Shown here piece by piece: positions 1 through 4,584 of a stretch of DNA of 7,409 nt (positions within the stretch are counted from its first letter, which is position 1; every line of letters starts with the position of its first letter). Source of the DNA: Sporomusaceae bacterium (GTDB lineage: Bacteria; Bacillota_C; Negativicutes; Sporomusales_B; UBA7701); assembly GCA_022839045.1 (NCBI GenBank), contig JALHDI010000124.1, positions 1-7,409 of the forward strand. The letters run 5' to 3'. The position numbers and the translations under genes were made by a program. The notes under the pieces are model-generated. The model was not told the origin of the DNA. It did not search any database and saw only the letters and a list, made by a program, of their open reading frames with translations.

Positions 1-545
1 TCGTGATACTCGACCTGATGCTTCCCGGCATGGATGGCTGGGAGATATGCCGCAAACTGCGCAAGGAAAGCGATGTGCCCATCGTCATGCTCACCGCCCG
101 CGACGAGGAAACGGACCGCGTCATCGGCCTGGAGATGGGGGCCGACGACTATGTCGCCAAACCCTTCAGCCCGCGCGAGGTGGTCGCGCGGGCCAAGGCC
201 ATCCTGCGCCGGACCCGGAAAGAGGCCGTGAAGACAGAACCGATCCGCAAGGGCGAGCTGCTCATCGACGTCGAGCGGCACCTGGTGAAGAAGGGTAATG
301 CCGTTCTTGACCTCACGCCCACCGAATTCAAGATCCTCGAACTGCTCGCGACCAACGCCGGGCGCGTATTTTCCCGCCTCCAGATCGTCGAGCGGGTTCA
401 GGGGTACGCGTTCGACGGCTACGACCGGACCGTCGACGTCCATATGAAGAACCTCCGCCGCAAGCTCGAGGACGACCCCAAAGAGCCGCGCTATATCCTC
501 ACCGTTTACGGGATCGGCTACCGATTCGCCGGTGAGAGCGAATGA
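1..545 (+). CDS. OmpR/PhoB-family response regulator, 5'-truncated
   Basis: DNA-binding response regulator, read in the frame whose first full codon is at position 3; it ends at TGA 543-545. The N-terminal ~50 residues lie outside the window. The GTG at position 3 is an internal Val codon of receiver strand beta-3, not a start. The phosphoacceptor Asp is residue 4 of the visible part (codon 12-14, in LDLMLPGMDG). The conserved Thr is residue 31 (MLTAR) and the conserved Lys residue 53 (VAKPF). A linker (about 70-80) leads to a winged-helix DNA-binding domain (about 81-178), with the typical recognition-helix stretch DRTVDVHMKNLRRKLE and the C-terminal hairpin ending YGIGYRF. Family members bind direct repeats as phosphorylated dimers. 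The kinase gene overlaps its stop codon, so the two form one operon. Style is closest to BaeR/PhoP-like regulators; the exact orthologue cannot be named. The phased repeats at 1766-1804 are an inferred target. Confidence 0.95.
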   Translation, partial: VILDLMLPGMDGWEICRKLRKESDVPIVMLTARDEETDRVIGLEMGADDYVAKPFSPREVVARAKAILRRTRKEAVKTEPIRKGELLIDVERHLVKKGNAVLDLTPTEFKILELLATNAGRVFSRLQIVERVQGYAFDGYDRTVDVHMKNLRRKLEDDPKEPRYILTVYGIGYRFAGESE

Positions 546-1654
546 TCAGCATCACCTACCGCATCACCGGGCTGATGTTCCTGGTTATCACCCTGGCGGT
601 CTTCCTGCTGATTTATCTGGCCAACCAGCAGATGAGCAGCCTCTTCCGGGATTATCTCGCCAGCCTTTACGCGCATTTCGGCGCGCAGGCCGCGCCGGGG
701 GGAGCCGAGGAGGAATTTCTGAAGTCCGTCCACGACTCACTGATATGGGTAGGCGGAGCGATCGTCCTCGTCGGGCTCGCCGCGAGCTACGCCCTCGCCC
801 GCAGCATCACCGTGCCGCTCAGGGTTTTGAGCGCCGGCGTCCGGGCGATCGAACGCGGCAATTTTACCCATAAGGTCGAAGTCGATTCGAACGACGAGGT
901 TCAGCAACTCGCCGCCGCCTTCAACCGGATGGCCGAGGCCCTGGAAACGAACAACCGACAGAGAAAGCAGCTGCTGGCGGACATCGCCCATGAGCTCAAA
1001 ACGCCGTTGGCGGTGATCCAGGGCAACCTGGAGGGGATGCTCGACGGTGTCGTCGACACGGGCAAGGAACAGCTCGGTTCGCTGTTCGAAGAAACGGTGA
1101 GGCTCAACCGACTCATCAACGATCTGCGCGATCTGTCGCTGGCCGAGGCCGGGCAGCTGTCGCTGGAAAAAGCCCCGGCGGACATCAACAGGACGGTTTC
1201 CCGCGCGGTCGGCATGGTCAGGCGCCTGGCGGACGCGAAGGGGCTCGCGGTCGAATGCACCCTTGGCGCTCTGCCGGTTCTGGAGGTGGACGCCAGCCGG
1301 TTAAGCCAGGTGTGGTACAATCTCTTGACCAACGCGGTGCGGTACTCGGACCCGGGCGGCAAGATAGCCGTCAATACGACGACCGAGGCTCGCGACGGGC
1401 GCCGCTGGGTGAAGATTTCGGTCTGCGATACCGGCCGAGGTATCTCCGGGGAAGACTTGCCGCATATATTCGACCACTTCTACCGGGCGGACAAGTCCCG
1501 CAACCGCCGGAGCGGGGGAACGGGCATCGGCCTGGCGATCGTCAAGCAACTGGTCGAGATCCACGGCGGGAGCGTCCGGGTCGAAAGCCGGCTCGGCGAG
1601 GGCAGTTGCTTTCACGTCCTGCTGCCGGCGGGCGCAAAGCAGGGCCGCGTATAA
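542..1654 (+). CDS. Membrane sensor histidine kinase (BaeS-like), partner of the upstream regulator
   Basis: 370-residue inner-membrane sensor kinase. The ATG (542-544) overlaps the regulator's TGA as ATGA, indicating translational coupling; a GGTGAG ribosome site lies at 531-536. Domains in order: TM1 (about 9-27), a short extracytoplasmic loop (about 28-66), TM2 (about 67-86), HAMP linker (about 87-138), HisKA dimerisation domain with phosphoacceptor His150 in IAHELKTPL, then the HATPase_c domain. That domain shows an N-box (Asn260 and Asn264 in WYNLLTNAVRYS), a G1 box (DTGRG, 296-300), an F-box (FDHFYR, 310-315) and a G2 box (GGTGIGLAIV, 325-334). All catalytic boxes are intact, so it should be active. 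The sequence after the H-box resembles BaeS. The loop of about 40 residues is far smaller than the sensor domain of CusS, so direct metal sensing by a folded periplasmic domain is unlikely. The stimulus is not evident from the sequence; metal or envelope stress is inferred from the adjacent pump operon. Confidence 0.95.
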   Translation: MISITYRITGLMFLVITLAVFLLIYLANQQMSSLFRDYLASLYAHFGAQAAPGGAEEEFLKSVHDSLIWVGGAIVLVGLAASYALARSITVPLRVLSAGVRAIERGNFTHKVEVDSNDEVQQLAAAFNRMAEALETNNRQRKQLLADIAHELKTPLAVIQGNLEGMLDGVVDTGKEQLGSLFEETVRLNRLINDLRDLSLAEAGQLSLEKAPADINRTVSRAVGMVRRLADAKGLAVECTLGALPVLEVDASRLSQVWYNLLTNAVRYSDPGGKIAVNTTTEARDGRRWVKISVCDTGRGISGEDLPHIFDHFYRADKSRNRRSGGTGIGLAIVKQLVEIHGGSVRVESRLGEGSCFHVLLPAGAKQGRV

Positions 1655-1682
1655 ACGTTGAGGGGAAAAATTGCATCCGGGA

Positions 1683-1702
1683 GCCGTTACCATGAAAACG
1701 GC
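1683..1702 (+). other. Small hairpin just upstream of the terminator
   Basis: A perfect 6-bp inverted repeat, GCCGTT (1683-1688) and AACGGC (1697-1702), encloses an 8-nt loop. It lies two bases upstream of the terminator hairpin, so a transcript leaving the kinase gene would form two stem-loops in tandem. It could protect the mRNA 3' end or be part of an attenuator. The role is unknown, and so short a repeat may be chance. Confidence 0.35.
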
Positions 1703-1704
1703 AT

Positions 1705-1732
1705 AAGGCCGCCCGGCGACGGGCGGTTTTTC
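1705..1732 (+). terminator. Rho-independent terminator of the two-component operon
   Basis: A perfect 7-bp GC-rich stem, CCGCCCG (1709-1715) with CGGGCGG (1720-1726), closes a GCGA tetraloop of the stable GNRA type. A run of five T follows (1727-1731). AAGG before the stem can pair further with the T tract. It lies about 50 nt after the kinase stop codon, so it should end the regulator-kinase transcript and separate it from the pump operon. Confidence 0.9.
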
Positions 1733-1765
1733 CATACCATTTTCCAGGCGCTCAGAAATGCGAAA

Positions 1766-1804
1766 TTAACACAAGTTCTTCAACTCATATTCATCGGTTC
1801 TTCA
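1766..1804 (+). promoter_or_regulatory. Four direct-repeat hexamers at 11-bp spacing, probable response-regulator operator
   Basis: Four hexamers of form TNNNCA start at 1766 (TTAACA), 1777 (TCTTCA), 1788 (TATTCA) and 1799 (TCTTCA), each exactly 11 bp after the last. The last three share TNTTCA, and the outer two of these sit in an identical 8-mer, GTTCTTCA. OmpR/PhoB-family regulators bind tandem direct repeats with 11-bp (one helical turn) periodicity; the B. subtilis PhoP box, a TTAACA-type repeat, is an example. The array lies in the AT-rich gap between the terminator and the pump operon, just upstream of the candidate promoter, where an activator would bind. That the regulator encoded at 1-545 binds here is an inference. 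Confidence 0.6.
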
Positions 1805-1813
1805 TAACTGCCG

Positions 1814-1841
1814 TTTAAGATAAAGCTAATTGAGTTACTAT
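1814..1841 (+). promoter_or_regulatory. Candidate sigma-70-type promoter of the efflux operon
   Basis: TACTAT (1836-1841) matches the TATAAT -10 box at four of six bases. It is preceded at 16 bp by a poor -35 hexamer, TTTAAG (1814-1819). A weak -35 next to an upstream direct-repeat array fits an activator-dependent promoter. Transcription would start near 1848, about 20 nt before the small-gene ATG. Other pairings are possible in this AT-rich stretch, for example TTCATA (1801-1806) with GCTAAT (1825-1830), so the exact boxes are uncertain. Confidence 0.3.
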
Positions 1842-1852
1842 CCGCGGAGAGC

Positions 1853-1858
1853 GAGGTG
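1853..1858 (+). promoter_or_regulatory. Shine-Dalgarno site of the 33-codon gene
   Basis: GAGGTG lies 9 nt before the ATG at 1868. It is complementary to the 16S rRNA 3' end and has acceptable spacing. This site is the main reason for treating the short reading frame as translated. Confidence 0.5.
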
Positions 1859-1867
1859 CCGCTAATC

Positions 1868-1969
1868 ATGCTGACCGTAATGCTGTTGCTCAATATCCTG
1901 GTTGTCGCCTTCATCGTTCGCCGCATGAAGGATATCGACCTGTCCGAAGGGGCGCGTAAAAATGGCTAA
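1868..1969 (+). CDS. Small single-span membrane protein (33 aa), unknown function
   Basis: ATG at 1868-1870, TAA at 1967-1969, 33 residues, with a GAGGTG ribosome site 9 nt upstream. The first 17 residues (starting MLTVMLLLN) are almost entirely hydrophobic and long enough to span a membrane. Arg18-Arg19 and Lys21 follow, then a short polar tail ending in Gly33. The positive-inside rule places the tail in the cytoplasm. It is the first gene of the pump operon: 25 nt separate it from the outer-membrane factor gene, no terminator intervenes, and the candidate promoter lies upstream. I do not recognise the family. By analogy with small subunits of membrane complexes (AcrZ on AcrB, KdpF, CydX), it could be an accessory subunit of the RND pump or a modulator of the kinase; this is inference. 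The alternative is a chance open frame in a leader, but the ribosome site, hydrophobic pattern and placement argue for a real gene. Confidence 0.6.
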   Translation: MLTVMLLLNILVVAFIVRRMKDIDLSEGARKNG

Positions 1970-1994
1970 ATTTATTATTTCCGGAGGGATCTGA

Positions 1995-3284
1995 ATGCGC
2001 AGGAAAAGCTTTCGCTTCTTGCTCGCCCTGACGACGGCCGCTGCACTGGCGGCCAACGGTATCAGTCCGGCCCTGGCGGCAGGCGCGCTGACGCTGGACG
2101 AGGTCGTCAACGCGGCCGTGAACAACAACCCGGCGGTGATCGAGTCCCAGAAGCGCTGGGAGGAAAAGAAAGCCGGCGTACCGATCGCCGGTGCGCTGCC
2201 CAACCCCAAGGTCGGGATCATGAAGGACGACATCCCCACCGGGACGCTCGGCCCGGGGCAGGGGATGATGACCGAGTACACGCTTAGCCAGGAGTTCATG
2301 TTTCCCGGCAAACTCGGCCTGATGAGCAGGATGGCGGCCAACGATGCCGCGATGTCGGAAGGCGGCTTTCAGGAAAAACGGCTGCAGACGTATATGGACG
2401 CAAAGGCGGCCTACTACGACCTCCTCTACGCCGGCAAGGCGCTGGAGATCGGCAGGGAAAATCAGCAGCTCATGGGTCAGCTCGCCAAAGTCGCCCAGGT
2501 AAACTACGCCACCGGCATGGTGCCGCTGCAGGATACCCTGCGGGCCCAGACCGAGTATTCGCAGATGACGACCAACCTCATCGCCATGGCCGGCATGGAA
2601 GCGGTCGCCAGAGCCAAACTGAACGTCATAATGGGCCGGCCGGCCGACACGGAAGTGGCCGTCAGCGAGGAATTTGTCGCGCCGCCCCCCAACTTCGAAC
2701 TCGCCGGCCTGCAGAACACGGCGACGGGCACCAAGCCTTCGCTGCAGGGCATGCAGGCCCAGGTGGCGATGGCGGAAAACGGGGTGGACCTAGCCAGGAA
2801 ACAATCGCTCCCCGATTTCGAACTGCGGCTCGGCTACAAGGTGCCGCGGGACCTGGAGATGTCGCGGAAGACCTGGAAGGTCGAGCTCATGGCGATGCTG
2901 CCGCTCTGGCAGGGCAAGAACAAAGCCCAGGTGGACGCCGCCAGGGCCAACCTCGAGGCCAACAAAGCCGCTCTCGCCGACATGCGGAACATGACCGGCC
3001 TCGACGTCCAGATGGCCCTCACCGAAGCCAAAACGGCCTGGAGCCAGATCGACCTCTACAAAAACACCATCGTTCCGCAGGCCGAGCAGTCCTACCAGGC
3101 GGCGATGATCAGCTACACCAACGGCAAGGCCGACTTCATGGCGGTCCTCGACGCGATAACGACGCTGCGGAACGCCAAGCTCGGCTACTATAAAGCCAGA
3201 ACCGACTACGAGAAAGCGGCCGCCAGCATCGAAAAGGCGGTGGGGAAACCCCTGTTCGGCAACCTCAGCCAGCCGGAAAAATAA
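1995..3284 (+). CDS. TolC/CusC-family outer-membrane efflux channel
   Basis: 429-residue outer-membrane factor that would form the trimeric exit duct of the pump. Start ATG 1995 follows GGAGGG (1983-1988) at 6 nt. The N-terminus is a classical signal peptide: Arg/Lys-rich residues 2-4, a hydrophobic core to about 20, and a signal peptidase I site near ALA (26-28). There is no lipobox Cys, unlike lipidated E. coli CusC. The mature part has two OEP-type repeats: helices rich in Ala, Gln and Glu around 34-66, 115-215, 247-270 and 310-415, with beta-strand segments near 70-105 and 273-303. The segment LSQEFMFPGKLGL (97-109) is typical of the metal-efflux (CzcC/CusC) branch. Residues 76-134 hold eight Met, which is unusual and fits soft-metal transport. 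Length is normal. The adaptor gene follows after 23 nt. Confidence in the family is high; the metal substrate comes mainly from the CusA-like partner. Confidence 0.93.
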   Translation: MRRKSFRFLLALTTAAALAANGISPALAAGALTLDEVVNAAVNNNPAVIESQKRWEEKKAGVPIAGALPNPKVGIMKDDIPTGTLGPGQGMMTEYTLSQEFMFPGKLGLMSRMAANDAAMSEGGFQEKRLQTYMDAKAAYYDLLYAGKALEIGRENQQLMGQLAKVAQVNYATGMVPLQDTLRAQTEYSQMTTNLIAMAGMEAVARAKLNVIMGRPADTEVAVSEEFVAPPPNFELAGLQNTATGTKPSLQGMQAQVAMAENGVDLARKQSLPDFELRLGYKVPRDLEMSRKTWKVELMAMLPLWQGKNKAQVDAARANLEANKAALADMRNMTGLDVQMALTEAKTAWSQIDLYKNTIVPQAEQSYQAAMISYTNGKADFMAVLDAITTLRNAKLGYYKARTDYEKAAASIEKAVGKPLFGNLSQPEK

Positions 3285-3307
3285 AATCGAGAAACGGAGA
3301 GGACAGA

Positions 3308-4573
3308 ATGCTCGAGCGTGTGAAGGGCAATAAACTGGTAATCGTCGGGGTGGTGGCGGCGCTTGTCGCCGGCGGCGGGTGGGGTTACTACACCTATGCG
3401 GGCCAAAAGGCCGCCGCGCCGCCTGCGGGGAACGCCCCGCAAGGCGCCGCCGGACATTCCGGCCACGGCGCGGGCGCGGAGGTAGTGGCCCTCGACGCCA
3501 AGGCCAGGCAGCTCGCCGGTGTGCAGACGGCGACGGCGGCAAAGAAAGCGCTGACCAAAGATATCAAGACGACCGGCAAAATCGCGCTCAACGAAACCAG
3601 CCGGACCTACATCACCTCGCGGGTGGAAGGCAGGATCGACGAGCTGTATATCACCGCCGAGGGGCAGTACATCGCCCCCGGGCAGCCGATCGCCGCCGTC
3701 TACAGCCCGACGTACATTTCCGCCCAGGAGGAATACCTGCTGGCCCTCGACAGCGTCCACAAGCTTCGCGACGCCAGCCGCGAGGTCGTGCAGCTCAACA
3801 ACAAGCTGCTGGAAGCGGCTAGGCGCAAGCTGATCCTGCTCGGCATCCCCGCGGGCGATATCGAACATCTTACTCATACCCGCAAAGCGAGCGATACGAT
3901 GCTCATCCGCGCCCAGTTCGGCGGCACGGTGATGGAGAAGACGATGCTGCCCGGGGCGTACATCATGCCCGGCGACAAGCTGTTCACCCTCTCCGACCTC
4001 TCCAGCGTCTGGCTCAACGCCGACATCTACGAGCAAGACATCGCCGCCGTCCGGGTCGGCCAGGCAGTTCAGGTCACCAGCAACGCCTATCCCGGCCAGA
4101 CTTTCGGCGGCACGGTCACCTTCATAAACCCGGTGGTCGACGACGCGACGCGGGCGGTCAAAGTCAGGATCGAAATGCCCAACCCCGACGGCAAGCTCAA
4201 GCCGAACATGTTCGTGAGCGCCGCCGTCCGCCTGCCGCTCGGCGAGAGCCTGGCGATCCCGGTATCCAGCGTGCTCGACACCGGCACCCGCAAAGTAGTG
4301 TACGTTGCCCAGGGCGAGGACAGCTTCGTCAAGCGCGACATCACCACCGGCCTGGAAGCGGACGGCTACGTCCAGGTACTGTCCGGTTTGCAGCCCGGCG
4401 ACGTGGTCGTGACCGCCGCGGCCTTCCTGATCGATTCGCAGACCCAACTGGGCAGCTTCGGCAGCCACGCCGGCCACGGCGGCAGCAAGCCGGCCGCCGG
4501 CCAGCCGCAGGCGGCCCCGGCCGCGAAGCCGGCCCAGCCCGCCGGTAAAGCCAACGAACACAGCGGTCATTAA
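3308..4573 (+). CDS. cusB: CusB-like periplasmic adaptor subunit of the RND efflux pump
   Basis: 421-residue membrane-fusion protein that links the inner-membrane pump to the outer-membrane channel. Start ATG 3308 follows GGAGAGG (3296-3302) at 5 nt. Residues 10-31 are a hydrophobic anchor with no lipobox Cys. A low-complexity Ala/Pro/Gly stretch with GHSGHG (49-54) follows. The folded part begins near 58: a first barrel/lipoyl half including TSRVEGRIDELYITAEGQ (103-120), an alpha-hairpin (about 134-178), the second lipoyl half with PGAYIMPGDKLFTL (215-228), a beta-barrel (about 232-310) and a membrane-proximal domain (about 311-375). The C-terminus is an Ala/Pro-rich tail with His387, His390, His418 and His421. 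The Cys/Met metal-binding domain (YTCPMHP type) common in CusB homologues is absent, as is a fused CusF domain. The His-rich tails may capture metal instead (inference). It is co-transcribed with its neighbours; the pump gene starts 11 nt after its stop. Confidence 0.92.
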   Translation: MLERVKGNKLVIVGVVAALVAGGGWGYYTYAGQKAAAPPAGNAPQGAAGHSGHGAGAEVVALDAKARQLAGVQTATAAKKALTKDIKTTGKIALNETSRTYITSRVEGRIDELYITAEGQYIAPGQPIAAVYSPTYISAQEEYLLALDSVHKLRDASREVVQLNNKLLEAARRKLILLGIPAGDIEHLTHTRKASDTMLIRAQFGGTVMEKTMLPGAYIMPGDKLFTLSDLSSVWLNADIYEQDIAAVRVGQAVQVTSNAYPGQTFGGTVTFINPVVDDATRAVKVRIEMPNPDGKLKPNMFVSAAVRLPLGESLAIPVSSVLDTGTRKVVYVAQGEDSFVKRDITTGLEADGYVQVLSGLQPGDVVVTAAAFLIDSQTQLGSFGSHAGHGGSKPAAGQPQAAPAAKPAQPAGKANEHSGH

Positions 4574-4584
4574 GGGGGATAAGA

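Noticed and set aside
3..5. GTG as the start of the response regulator
   Set aside because: It encodes the Val just before the Ile-Leu-Asp of the phosphorylation site; a receiver domain needs about 50 residues before it, so the gene is simply cut by the window edge.
1774..1785. Inverted repeat AGTT-CTTC-AACT inside the hexamer array
   Set aside because: A 4-bp AT-rich arm is expected by chance, and the direct 11-bp repeats explain the region better.
1841..1848. Palindrome TCCGCGGA near the predicted transcription start
   Set aside because: Eight bases, self-complementary and GC-rich; too short to call an operator without comparative support.
1733..1867. MerR/CueR-type copper operator in the pump promoter region
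   Set aside because: No long dyad with a 19-20 bp spaced -35/-10 pair was found; the direct repeats point to an OmpR-family regulator instead.
3206..4570. Long open frame on the minus strand opposite the adaptor gene (about 454 codons)
   Set aside because: Same GC-driven antisense shadow; no ribosome site or recognisable domain, and the + strand adaptor is unambiguous.
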